A stretch of 14,188 bases of DNA from Bacillota bacterium (GTDB lineage Bacteria; Bacillota; Clostridia; Peptostreptococcales; Anaerovoracaceae): positions 1 to 14,188 of the forward strand of contig JAEEVI010000015.1 of NCBI GenBank assembly GCA_016287035.1, read 5' to 3'. Both the position numbers and the translations under genes were made by a program. Below the pieces are notes generated by a model. That model ran no database searches, had not been told where the DNA came from, and was given only the letters and a program-made list of their open reading frames with translations. Positions 1 to 7,781 of the stretch are shown piece by piece (the first letter of the stretch is position 1; each line of letters starts with the position of its first letter).

Positions 1-52
1 ATCGGATAGAGGTGCGCTGTCCGAAACGCGAAATTGCGGTAGATAATAATTA

Positions 53-81
53 TTGACGAATTGTTACAGAAATATTACAAT
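53..81 (+). promoter_or_regulatory. Probable sigma-A promoter of the ten-gene operon
   Basis: A TTGACG -35 hexamer (53-58) is separated by exactly 17 bp from a TACAAT -10 hexamer (76-81). Both are one base from consensus and lie in AT-rich DNA directly upstream of the first gene. The predicted transcription start is about 87-89, giving a leader of about 65 nt that begins in the dyad described next. No other equally good promoter was seen before the terminator at 10146, so it probably drives all ten genes. Confidence 0.7.
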
Positions 82-86
82 ACAAA

Positions 87-111
87 ACAAGAACTCTGAA
101 TAAGTTCTTGT
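87..111 (+). promoter_or_regulatory. 9-bp perfect dyad at the predicted transcription start (operator or 5' mRNA hairpin)
   Basis: ACAAGAACT (87-95) and AGTTCTTGT (103-111) are perfect inverted repeats around a 7-base spacer, centred at 99. The element begins where transcription is predicted to start. It is AT-rich and lacks a following T-run, which fits a repressor operator better than a terminator. It could also be a 5' stabilising hairpin. No regulator gene is present in the window, so the binding protein is unknown. Confidence 0.6.
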
Positions 112-152
112 AAGGTGCGTTAAAAATTTAAGATTATCAGGAGGGTGTGAAG

Positions 153-563
153 ATGAAATTCACAGCTATTCACACCAACATCACGGTGACGGACCTGGCT
201 CGCAGCATCGAGTTTTACGGGAAGGCATTCGGGATGAAGGTGGTCCGCGAGGTCGAACGCCCGGAGATGGGCTTCAAGCTTGCGTTCCTCGAGATCGAAG
301 AGGGCGGTCACAGGCTGGAGCTCACGTGGTATAAGGACATGGATGTCTATAAACCCGGAGAGCACGAAGTCGCGGGAGGTTTTATTCCCCATCTGGCTTT
401 TATGCCGGACAATTTCCAGGAATCTCTTCAGTTTCACAAGGATATGGGCATAGTCTGCTTTGAGAGCGAGAAGAGAGGCGTTTATTTCGTTAAGGATCCG
501 GACGACCACTGGATCGAGATCGTTCCCCGCAACAGAGCCTATCCCGATAAGTACAAGGATTAG
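153..563 (+). CDS. Glyoxalase I-like VOC family metalloenzyme
   Basis: A 136-residue vicinal-oxygen-chelate protein made of two beta-alpha-beta-beta-beta modules (about 4-60 and 77-125). The four expected metal ligands of bacterial glyoxalase I are visible: His7, Glu56 (in LELTW), His80 (HLAF) and Glu122 (WIEIVP), at spacings close to those of E. coli GlxI. By family, it would isomerise a hemithioacetal of methylglyoxal to a lactoyl thioester in the cytoplasm. Clostridia often lack glutathione, so another thiol or an unrelated VOC substrate is possible. I chose the ATG at 153 because AGGAGGG (139-145) lies 7 nt upstream; the in-frame GTG at 147 is too close to that site. It is the first gene of the operon, 54 bp before the TRAP binding protein, so it may act on a reactive aldehyde made by the pathway. 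The family call is firm and the substrate is inferred. Confidence 0.85.
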   Translation: MKFTAIHTNITVTDLARSIEFYGKAFGMKVVREVERPEMGFKLAFLEIEEGGHRLELTWYKDMDVYKPGEHEVAGGFIPHLAFMPDNFQESLQFHKDMGIVCFESEKRGVYFVKDPDDHWIEIVPRNRAYPDKYKD

Positions 564-617
564 AGGGATATCTGTTGTTAGAGATAGTTACTTAAAAATT
601 TAGGAGGTTTTAAAGTA

Positions 618-1769
618 ATGAAAAAGCTTATAGCAATCTTATTGGCGGCAATCATGGTATTCGGACTTGCTGCATGCGGCGGCGGAAGCACCGCTAACAC
701 CGCTCCCGCGGCTCCGGCAGCACCCGCAGCTCCCGCGGCTCCGGCAGCACCCGCAGCACCGGCAGCTCCCGCAGCTCCCGCGCAGCCCGCAGGCTACAGC
801 CGCACCGAACCGCTCGTGCTGTCTTTCGGTAAGCTCGGCAACGAAGGCGACTACGACAACCAGAAGCTCTTCGCTCACCACTTCATGGATCTCATGACCG
901 AAAAGTCCAACGGCATGATCACGTTCGACTTCTATCCCGGCGGAACGCTCGGATCCGAAGGCGACATGCTCGACCAGATCATCAGCGGCGACCTCGATAT
1001 GGCTACCCTCTCCGATGGTACCTTCACCTCCGTCGCTCCCGAGATCTCCCTCACTCTGCTTCCCTTCATGTTCGCCAGCGATGACGAATGGTACGCGGTC
1101 GGCAGCATCGCTTCCGGCTCCGATTTCCAGAAGCAGCAGATGGAGACCGTCGACAGCTACGGCCTGTTCAAGTACATCGGCGTAGCCAGCGCTCTGTACA
1201 GAAGCTGCGGCAACGCAAAGCACAGCATCAAGGAAGTCAAGGACTTCTCCGACCTCACGTTCCGTATCCAGGCAGGCGACATCTACACCGATTCCTATGC
1301 GGCACTCGGCGCCTCCACCGCTACCATCGCTTTCGCGGAGCTGTACACCTCTCTGCAGCAGGGCAGCGTTGACGGCGAGGATAACTCCCTCCCGTTCTGG
1401 TATGGTTACAAGTTCTACGAAGTTGAGAAGTTCGTGACCGAAATGAGAATGTACTTCCAGACCATCCACTGCGTAGTATCCCTGGATTGCTGGAACGACA
1501 AGCTGACCGACGAGGACAAGGCTCTGTTCATGGAGTGCGCTGAGGAAGCTCAGACCCTCGCGTTCAACGATCAGAAGAAGATGAACGAGGATGCTATCGA
1601 GGCAGTCTCCGCTATCGAAGGTCTCACCTTCATCAGGAACAGCGAACTGACCGACGAGGCAAAGGCCGGCTTCAGAGAAGCTGTAGCTCCTGTCTGGGAG
1701 AAGCACAGCAAGATCAATCCGTCTCTCTACAACACGATGATCGAGTGCATCGAGGCAGCGCGCAAGTAG
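618..1769 (+). CDS. dctP: TRAP transporter substrate-binding lipoprotein (DctP family)
   Basis: A 383-residue extracytoplasmic solute receptor. Residues 1-20 form a lipoprotein signal peptide with a lysine start, a hydrophobic core and the lipobox LAAC, so Cys20 should be lipidated and tether the protein outside the membrane. A long Ala/Pro-only linker (about 29-56) follows, then the DctP fold. Arg216 in the FRIQ segment matches the conserved arginine that pairs with the substrate carboxylate in this family. The downstream block (ALGAS, AELYTSLQQGSVDG, then KFYEVEKF) is typical DctP. A carboxylate ligand is therefore likely, but its identity is not visible. The ribosome binding site AGGAGG (602-607) lies 10 nt before ATG. 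Its permease genes come only after two enzyme genes and a stem-loop, an unusual order that could allow more receptor than permease to be made. Confidence 0.93.
   Translation: MKKLIAILLAAIMVFGLAACGGGSTANTAPAAPAAPAAPAAPAAPAAPAAPAAPAQPAGYSRTEPLVLSFGKLGNEGDYDNQKLFAHHFMDLMTEKSNGMITFDFYPGGTLGSEGDMLDQIISGDLDMATLSDGTFTSVAPEISLTLLPFMFASDDEWYAVGSIASGSDFQKQQMETVDSYGLFKYIGVASALYRSCGNAKHSIKEVKDFSDLTFRIQAGDIYTDSYAALGASTATIAFAELYTSLQQGSVDGEDNSLPFWYGYKFYEVEKFVTEMRMYFQTIHCVVSLDCWNDKLTDEDKALFMECAEEAQTLAFNDQKKMNEDAIEAVSAIEGLTFIRNSELTDEAKAGFREAVAPVWEKHSKINPSLYNTMIECIEAARK
702..755 (+). repeat. Perfect 27-bp tandem duplication within the Ala/Pro linker of the binding protein
   Basis: Bases 702-728 and 729-755 are identical 27-mers, each built of three degenerate 9-bp units coding Ala-Pro-Ala style triplets. 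Related 9-bp units continue to about 790. The repeat keeps the reading frame, so copy-number change would lengthen or shorten the linker by multiples of three or nine residues without breaking the gene. Confidence 0.85.
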
Positions 1770-1813
1770 TCTGACAGACCTCAAAACAGGGGAAAGTATT
1801 CAAGGAGAATGCT

Positions 1814-2818
1814 ATGAAAGCAATGGTGTTAAACGGCTACCATGAAGAGCTGGTCCTTCAGGACATCGAAGTTCCTGAACCGAAGGCCGGCGAGATCCTG
1901 GTAAAAGTCGCTGCAACAGGGCTTTGTGGCACCGATCTTAAGGTTATAAAGGGGCTGATTCCGGTCGGCCCCCTTCCCCATATTCTGGGGCACGAGATCG
2001 CAGGAACGGTCGTAGGGCTTGGAGAGGGTGCCGATCCCTCGCTCATGGGCAAGAGGGTCGCTCTCCATCTCTACAACTCCTGCGGCGTATGCAAACCCTG
2101 CAAGGAAGGTGCTTACAACATGTGCGCCACGGTCCCCCCGAGGCTCGGCTTCGAGCTTCCCGGAGGTCTGGGCGAATATGTGACCTGCAAGGCGCATCTG
2201 GCAGTGGAGATCCCCGATCAGGTATCGTTCACCGACGCCTGCGTGGTCCCCTGCGCTATCCTCACTATCTATCACGCGATGCAGAAGGCCAATATAAAGC
2301 AGGGCGACAGAGTCGCTCTTCTCGGCGTAGGCGGCCTCGGCATCCACGGCGTCCAGTTCCTGCCCTCTATGGGCGCGGAGGTGACGGCAGTCGACGTCAT
2401 CCCCGAGAAGCTGGAGATGGCCAGGCAGCTCGGCGCTCAGCACGCCATCCTGTACGATGAGTTCGCGTCAAACGGGGAAAAATACGACGTGATCGTCGAC
2501 ATGATAGGCAGAGTCCAGTTCGCACACGACAATTTCAACGACAAACTCGACCGAAGCGGTCGTTATATCCTTATATCCTTCGTCGGAGGCAACGAGAACT
2601 CGTTCGACGCGCAGCACATGGCGATGGACGAATGCCAGATCCTCGGCGTCCGCAACGGAACGATAAACGATATGAGAGAGGCTCTCGACCTTGTAGCGAG
2701 AGGCATCCTCAAACCGATCATCGACAGAGTCGTGCCCCTGGACCAGACCAACGAAGCGCTGGATCTTCTCCGCGCGGGAAAGGTCATGGGCCGCGTCGTC
2801 GTGACTCACGAAGCGTAG
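1814..2818 (+). CDS. Zinc-dependent medium-chain alcohol/polyol dehydrogenase
   Basis: A 334-residue MDR-superfamily dehydrogenase, of sorbitol/threonine dehydrogenase type. Catalytic zinc ligands are Cys38 (GLCGTD), His60 and Glu61 (GHE). A structural zinc site is formed by Cys90, Cys93, Cys96 and Cys104. The Rossmann nucleotide-binding motif GVGGLG is at 171-176, and Asp194 at the end of the next strand suggests NAD+ over NADP+. It should interconvert a secondary alcohol or hydroxyacid and its carbonyl form in the cytoplasm. AAGGAG lies just before ATG, 44 bp after dctP and 33 bp before the PrpD gene. The substrate cannot be assigned, but context suggests a hydroxyl-bearing carboxylate imported by the TRAP system. 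Confidence 0.9.
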   Translation: MKAMVLNGYHEELVLQDIEVPEPKAGEILVKVAATGLCGTDLKVIKGLIPVGPLPHILGHEIAGTVVGLGEGADPSLMGKRVALHLYNSCGVCKPCKEGAYNMCATVPPRLGFELPGGLGEYVTCKAHLAVEIPDQVSFTDACVVPCAILTIYHAMQKANIKQGDRVALLGVGGLGIHGVQFLPSMGAEVTAVDVIPEKLEMARQLGAQHAILYDEFASNGEKYDVIVDMIGRVQFAHDNFNDKLDRSGRYILISFVGGNENSFDAQHMAMDECQILGVRNGTINDMREALDLVARGILKPIIDRVVPLDQTNEALDLLRAGKVMGRVVVTHEA

Positions 2819-2851
2819 TCTTTATAGTTTAGTTTAAAGTAAGGAGAAAAA

Positions 2852-4261
2852 ATGGAAAAGTCTTACACAAAGCAGCTCACTGAGAATCTTTGCGCTCTCA
2901 AGTTCGAAGATATCCCTCAGGACGTTATCGACCAGGTCAAGAGGATGACGCTGCACATCATCGGCGTATCCATCGCTTCCTCTCCGACCGAGCAGAACAA
3001 GAGGAGCATCAAGCTCGCTCAGTTCAAGGGCGGAGCCGAGGAAGCCACCGTATGGTGCTCCGACGGCAAGAAGGTACCCATCGAGAACGCCTGCTTCGCC
3101 AACGGAACGATGACTGACATCCTCGACCAGGAGGACTGCTCCTGGATCGGCCACCCCGGTCCCTGCGTCATCCCCGTAGCTCTCGGTTTCGCTGAGAGAG
3201 ACGAGAAGTCCGGCAGAGATTACATCCTTAACGCCGTAACGGCTTACGAAGGTTACCTGCGCGCCGGCATGGCGATGCAGCCGACCAGAGACTATGTAAA
3301 CGAAGGCTTCAGGTTCCCGCTCCTGAGCGTATCCATCCTCGCCTCCACGATCTGCGCGGGCAAGGCGATGGGCCTGGACAAGGATCCCAAGAAGTTCGAG
3401 CAGCTGTTCATGGCGGCTTCCTATCACATGCAGGTAGCGACCAATAAGCACGCTCACAACGGAAGCCAGTCCGACATCTGGCACTATGCTCAGGGCATCG
3501 CTTCCAGAAACGGCGTCCTCGGCGCTCAGATCGTCGAAGCCGGTTTCGACAACGGCTACAACGCTCTCGACGACTGGGACGGCCTCTGGAGAATGATCTC
3601 CGACCAGCACAGGACCGAGTGGTACACCAAGGGCTGGAAGAAAGAATGGCTCACCAACACCATCGTCACCAAGAGATGGCCGGTCAACATCTGGATCGAG
3701 GCTCCCGTAGACGCTCTCTCCGAGCTGTACGAGGCTCACAAGTTCCAGATGAAGGACATCAAGGCTATCAGGGTATCCCCGCCGGCAAACATACTCGTAG
3801 CTGATTACGCGAAGGGCGACCGCGGCATGATCGACGCTATGTTCAGCATCGCTTACTGCTGCACCGCTTACCTCATGAAGCCGTATCAGCCCGGTTTCGA
3901 GTGGTTCACCGACGAGATGAGGAACAGCGAAGAGCTCATAGAGTTCACCAAGAAGTTCTCTTATCCCGGAGATCCCGTCATCACTTACGACCACTTCGTA
4001 AAGTTCGCGGGAACGGGCGAATTCCCCGAGATCTGCGTCGAAGTCGAGATGAACGACGGCACCGTATACAGCAAGAAGATGCGCTATCCCAAGGGCCATC
4101 CGTTCAACAACTACACCCTCGACGAGTCCGTCGAAGAGTTCAGGATGCTCACGAAGCCCTACATGGCTCCCGAAAAGATCGAGAAGTTCATCGACGCCAT
4201 CGTGAACCTCGAGAAGGTCGAGAACATGAAGCCCGTAGCCGAGCTCCTCGCATTCAAGTAA
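2852..4261 (+). CDS. MmgE/PrpD family protein
   Basis: A 469-residue, full-length member of the family that includes 2-methylcitrate dehydratase (PrpD), cis-aconitate decarboxylase and iminodisuccinate epimerase. Family landmarks are visible: the LDQED...GHPG segment around 91-103, where family members carry an acidic cluster followed by His-Pro, and ASRNGVLGAQ at 217-226, matching the family block (usually AARNGVLAA). The all-helical N-terminal domain is followed by the smaller C-terminal lid domain. It needs no obvious cofactor and would act on a tri- or dicarboxylate by dehydration, decarboxylation or epimerisation. No methylcitrate synthase or methylisocitrate lyase is nearby, so the classic propionate pathway is not supported. 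AAGGAG lies before ATG. The family call is firm and the reaction is open. Confidence 0.9.
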   Translation: MEKSYTKQLTENLCALKFEDIPQDVIDQVKRMTLHIIGVSIASSPTEQNKRSIKLAQFKGGAEEATVWCSDGKKVPIENACFANGTMTDILDQEDCSWIGHPGPCVIPVALGFAERDEKSGRDYILNAVTAYEGYLRAGMAMQPTRDYVNEGFRFPLLSVSILASTICAGKAMGLDKDPKKFEQLFMAASYHMQVATNKHAHNGSQSDIWHYAQGIASRNGVLGAQIVEAGFDNGYNALDDWDGLWRMISDQHRTEWYTKGWKKEWLTNTIVTKRWPVNIWIEAPVDALSELYEAHKFQMKDIKAIRVSPPANILVADYAKGDRGMIDAMFSIAYCCTAYLMKPYQPGFEWFTDEMRNSEELIEFTKKFSYPGDPVITYDHFVKFAGTGEFPEICVEVEMNDGTVYSKKMRYPKGHPFNNYTLDESVEEFRMLTKPYMAPEKIEKFIDAIVNLEKVENMKPVAELLAFK

Positions 4262-4284
4262 ACTCAGAGGATCATGTCATAACC

Positions 4285-4317
4285 GCTTTTCCGGGTCTTA
4301 TAAAGGCCCGGAAAAGC
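4285..4317 (+). terminator. Stem-loop between the PrpD gene and dctQ (leaky terminator, attenuator or processing site)
   Basis: GCTTTTCCGGG (4285-4295) pairs perfectly with CCCGGAAAAGC (4307-4317). Two inner pairs (one G-U) extend the stem to 13 bp with a 7-base loop. A T-rich but interrupted tract (about 4318-4332) follows. It lies in the only sizeable gap (94 bp) inside the operon and no promoter is evident after it. It may therefore reduce rather than end transcription, or protect the 3' end of the upstream message. Confidence 0.6.
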
Positions 4318-4355
4318 TTGCTATCTTGTTTCCCCTTAACCAAAGGAGAAAATGC

Positions 4356-4976
4356 ATGGAAAATGAAAAAAAGGGCGGGGGCCTGATGACCCTCGCGCGG
4401 ATCTACGGCAAGTTCAGCGACCATGTCATCAGCATCGAAGAGCATTTCATAACGATAGCGACCCTGGTATTCGGCGTCTTCATCATCTATAACATATTCC
4501 TGAGAGCCACAGGCAAGCAGGGTCTGTACTGGATAGAGGAAGGTTCTCGCTATATGCTCGTCGTCACCACGATGATAGGCTGCAGCATAGCCGCAAGGCT
4601 GCGCACGCACATGGTGATGGATACCGTCGTCACGGCGGTCCCCATAAGGCTCGGACACATCCTCAGGGCTATCGCTTTCTGCGTATGCGCGGCCATGTAC
4701 CTCTACATGGGAAAATACGCGATACAGTGGACGCTCAAGCTCGTCAAGATGAAGAGGGGCTTCGAATGCAACAGCCAGCTGCTGATGTGGCCGATATGGG
4801 CGTTCTACAGCTACGCGGTCGTCGTGATGGGTTGGAGATACGTCATAGAGGCGATAAGGTCCATCTATCACGCGATCATCAAGAAGAAGATACTCTCCGC
4901 GCAGGACGAGGAGATAGAAGCCGCCGTCGCTCTGGAAGCCGAACGTGAGAAGGCGATAAGAGGAGGTGCTGCGTAA
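4356..4976 (+). CDS. dctQ: TRAP transporter small permease (DctQ family)
   Basis: A 206-residue membrane protein with four predicted hydrophobic helices, at about residues 28-48, 62-82, 100-125 and 140-162. The family signature is present: an acidic pair before an aromatic helix (WIEEGSRY), then a glycine/alanine run and an Arg-x-x-x-His (RLRTH). It forms the membrane complex with DctM and is powered by a cation gradient. I chose ATG 4356 because AAGGAG (4343-4348) lies 7 nt upstream; an ATG at 4352 is in another frame and in-frame ATG 4326 lacks a ribosome site. The stop codon overlaps the dctM start (TAATG), indicating translational coupling. Confidence 0.9.
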   Translation: MENEKKGGGLMTLARIYGKFSDHVISIEEHFITIATLVFGVFIIYNIFLRATGKQGLYWIEEGSRYMLVVTTMIGCSIAARLRTHMVMDTVVTAVPIRLGHILRAIAFCVCAAMYLYMGKYAIQWTLKLVKMKRGFECNSQLLMWPIWAFYSYAVVVMGWRYVIEAIRSIYHAIIKKKILSAQDEEIEAAVALEAEREKAIRGGAA

Positions 4977-6301
4977 TGGTATCATCCGTAGCTCTCGTAC
5001 TCATAGCGTTCTTCGTTCTGCTCGTCATCTCGGTCCCCGTGGCTCACGTAGTAATGGGTTCCGCGGTGCTGGGCGTTCTCATGGCGGGAAAGAACGGCAC
5101 TATAATGGCTCAGCAGCTGTTCCTCGGCTGCAACAGCTTCCTTCTTTTAGCCGTACCGTTCTTCATCATATCCGGCGACCTCGCCGCGAAGGGCAAGACT
5201 TCCGACAAGATAGTCCAGTTCGTTAACGCGTACCTCGGAAGGCTCCCCGGCGGTCTGGGCGTGGCGACGATATTCGCCTGCGTAATATTCGGCGCGATAA
5301 CCGGTTCCTCGATCGCGTGCGTAGTAGCCATCGGCTCACTGATGATGCCGAAGCTGCTCGAAAGGAATTATCCCAAGATCCTGGTGCTCGGTATCATAAC
5401 CGTTTCCGGCACTCTCGGCGTAATGATCCCGCCTTCGATCCCGATGCTGCAGCAGGCTGTAGCGATGGAGCTGTCCGCGGGCGAGATGTTCACCGCCGGA
5501 TTCCTTCCCGGACTCCTCACCGCCGGCATGATGAGTGTATACGTCATCGTTTACGCCGTAAGGCACGGCATCCCCAAGGAGCCCAAGCTGTCAATGGGGC
5601 AGAAGATCCGTCAGACGATCGACAGCTTCTGGGGACTCATGTTCCCGGTCATCATCCTCGGCGGAATCTATTCGGGTCTCGCGACTCCGACCGAGGCGGC
5701 CGTGATATCGGTGTTCTACGAGCTGCTCGTCGAGGGCGTCATCTACAGATCGTTCAGCTTCAAGGAGCTGTACAAGGTAATGAGATCCTCGACCGCGACA
5801 GCCGCCACCATGACGATCACGGTAGCCACCGCTCAGGTATTCGTATGGTACATGACGACGGCCCAGCTGCCGACGATGATCTACAACGCGATCACCTCGC
5901 GCGTAGCCACCGCCGGACCTCTGTGGGCGCTGCTCTGCCTGCTGTTCCTCGTAGTCGGCTGCTTCACGAACGTAACGACCGTAGTCGTTATACTCGGACC
6001 GCTGCTCGTGAGCGTTCTGGGATTCTACAACATCGATCTCATCCACTTCGGAATAATAGCCATCATGATGGCTCAGATCGGATTCGTTTCGCCGCCTTTC
6101 GGCATCTGCCTCTTCACCACCATGAAGATCGGACCGGCGACGATGCCGGAGGTCGTAAAGGGCTCGCTGCCGTTCCTGATCATTATGCTCGTTTCGACGA
6201 TCATACTGATCCTGTTCCCGCAGATATCCCTGTGGCTGCCGAACCTGGTCTACCACAAGGGCGCGAGCGCCGCTGCGGCGGTACTGGCCGCTTTGGCATA
6301 A
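4976..6301 (+). CDS. dctM: TRAP transporter large permease (DctM family)
   Basis: A 441-residue polytopic membrane protein of the ion-transporter superfamily with about 11-12 hydrophobic segments. Family landmarks are GAITGSS beginning at residue 106, the IPPSIPM block at 151-157, TPTEAA in the middle and SPPFGICLF near the C terminus. It is the transport channel that works with the DctQ and DctP proteins, normally driving uptake of a carboxylate with sodium ions. The start shares one base with the dctQ stop and is preceded by AGAGGAGG. The C terminus ends in a short Ala-rich tail. The next gene starts 40 bp downstream. Confidence 0.93.
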   Translation: MVSSVALVLIAFFVLLVISVPVAHVVMGSAVLGVLMAGKNGTIMAQQLFLGCNSFLLLAVPFFIISGDLAAKGKTSDKIVQFVNAYLGRLPGGLGVATIFACVIFGAITGSSIACVVAIGSLMMPKLLERNYPKILVLGIITVSGTLGVMIPPSIPMLQQAVAMELSAGEMFTAGFLPGLLTAGMMSVYVIVYAVRHGIPKEPKLSMGQKIRQTIDSFWGLMFPVIILGGIYSGLATPTEAAVISVFYELLVEGVIYRSFSFKELYKVMRSSTATAATMTITVATAQVFVWYMTTAQLPTMIYNAITSRVATAGPLWALLCLLFLVVGCFTNVTTVVVILGPLLVSVLGFYNIDLIHFGIIAIMMAQIGFVSPPFGICLFTTMKIGPATMPEVVKGSLPFLIIMLVSTIILILFPQISLWLPNLVYHKGASAAAAVLAALA

Positions 6302-6341
6302 AAAATTCATTATCAGGAGAAAAAAGGAGAAATCACAAGGC

Positions 6342-7781
6342 ATGTATGATGTTTTGATCATCGGCTGCGGCATCGTCGGTGCCGCAGCAGCCTTCGAGCT
6401 CTCACGCTACGATCTTAAGATCGGAGTCCTCGAAAAGGACAACGACGTGGCGAACGGAGCTACGAAGGCGAACAACGCGATATTCCACGCCGGCTACGAT
6501 TCGGTGCCCGGAACGCTGGAATCAAAGCTCATCGTGAAGGGCCTGCGCATGTCCAAGGAGCTTTGCAAAAAGCTCGACGTAGAGTGCAAGGACATCGCCG
6601 CTATGGTCGTCGCGATGAACGAGCCTCAGATGGAGAAGATACGCCACCTCGTCGAACAGGGCAAGGCTAACGGCGTCGAAGGCATCCGTCTGATCACAAG
6701 AGAAGAGATCCTCGAAAGGGAGCCCAACGTCAATCCCGCCGTCATCGGCGGTCTTCTGGCGCCCGAGGCCGGCATCGTCAATCCCTGGGAGCTCTGCATA
6801 GCTCTCGCCGAAACAGCGGTGCGCAACGGCGCGGAGGTCATGCTCTCCACGGAGGTCAAGGCCATCACTAAGAAGGACGGCATCTTCGTCGTTGAGACGA
6901 ACAACGGCACCTACGAGGCCAAGTACGTAGTGAACGCCGCCGGAAACTGGGCCGACAGGATCCACGCCATGGTCGGAGGAAAGGGCTTTACGCAGCACTA
7001 CGACGCCGGCGAGTACTTCCTGTTCGACAAGAACCAGTGCAGCCAGGTGCATTCGCTCGTTTTCGCCTGCTCTGTCGAGAAGGGATACAAGGGGACCACG
7101 ATACTGCCGACGGTGCACGGCAATCTGCTCGCAGGCCCCAACTTCTACAGGGTCGACGAACCGGACGACGTAGCTACCGATTCGGAGCGCATGGCCATCC
7201 TCAAGCAGAGGATACTCGAGGTCGTTCCGACCATCAATTTCAGAGAAGTCATCAGGACCTACGCCGGTATCCGTCCGAATACCGACGTCGGAGATTTCAT
7301 AATCGCGGAGTCCGAGCAGTGCAGCCACTTCATAAACCTCGGCGGAATGAAGTCGCCCGCTCTCACGTGCTCCACGGCCATAGCCGAGATGATGTGCGAC
7401 ATCCTCAGAGACTGCGGCCTCGAGCTGAAGAAGAAGGATCACTTCATCGACACGAGAAAGAGGATCGTATTCCACCTCCTGTCGGAAGAAGAGAAGAAGG
7501 CCGTCATAGCGGAGAACCCGCTCTACGGACAGGTCGTCTGCCGCTGCGAGACAGTAACGGAAGGCGAGATCGTCGCCGCGATACACCGCCCGATCGTTCC
7601 TCGCACCGTCGACGCGATAAAGCGCCGCTGCAACGCGGGTCTTGGCAGATGCCAGGGCGGCTTCTGCGGACCTAAGGTAGTCGAGATCCTCGCGAGGGAG
7701 CTCGGAGTATCCCCGGTCGATATCCTCATGGACGAAGAAGGCTCCTACATCCTCACAGGGCCCACAAAGGAGGTGCACTGA
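6342..7781 (+). CDS. GlpA-like FAD-dependent oxidoreductase with C-terminal BFD-type [2Fe-2S] domain
   Basis: A 479-residue two-domain flavoprotein. The N-terminal DAO-type domain carries the FAD dinucleotide motif GCGIVG at 8-13 with Glu30 at the end of the second strand, and a GIVNPWELC block typical of glycerol-3-phosphate, hydroxyglutarate and amine dehydrogenases. The C-terminal BFD-like domain has Cys400, Cys402, Cys437 and Cys442 (C-x-C-x34-C-x4-C), expected to bind [2Fe-2S]; Cys430 is an extra cysteine. It would oxidise a hydroxyacid or secondary amine and pass electrons to its partners. Two purine-rich ribosome sites lie upstream, the nearer (6326-6329) an unusually long 12 nt from ATG. 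The stop overlaps the next start (TGATG). No glycerol kinase or glycerol uptake gene is nearby, so it should not be called glpA without evidence. Confidence 0.85.
   Translation: MYDVLIIGCGIVGAAAAFELSRYDLKIGVLEKDNDVANGATKANNAIFHAGYDSVPGTLESKLIVKGLRMSKELCKKLDVECKDIAAMVVAMNEPQMEKIRHLVEQGKANGVEGIRLITREEILEREPNVNPAVIGGLLAPEAGIVNPWELCIALAETAVRNGAEVMLSTEVKAITKKDGIFVVETNNGTYEAKYVVNAAGNWADRIHAMVGGKGFTQHYDAGEYFLFDKNQCSQVHSLVFACSVEKGYKGTTILPTVHGNLLAGPNFYRVDEPDDVATDSERMAILKQRILEVVPTINFREVIRTYAGIRPNTDVGDFIIAESEQCSHFINLGGMKSPALTCSTAIAEMMCDILRDCGLELKKKDHFIDTRKRIVFHLLSEEEKKAVIAENPLYGQVVCRCETVTEGEIVAAIHRPIVPRTVDAIKRRCNAGLGRCQGGFCGPKVVEILARELGVSPVDILMDEEGSYILTGPTKEVH

Noticed and set aside
639..1784. Long open frame (381 codons) on the minus strand opposite dctP
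   Set aside because: It mirrors the codon bias of dctP, has a low-complexity Gly/Ser/Cys-rich end opposite the Ala/Pro repeat, resembles no family, and lacks a ribosome site. The + strand gene has clear domains.
2834..4099. 421-codon minus-strand open frame opposite the PrpD-family gene
   Set aside because: It is an antisense shadow of a GC-rich gene, has no recognisable domain, and the + strand reading is a full-length PrpD-family protein.
5317..6357. 346-codon + strand open frame overlapping dctM in another frame
   Set aside because: Its Arg/His-rich composition is that of a frame-shifted reading, and dctM is complete with all family motifs in its own frame.
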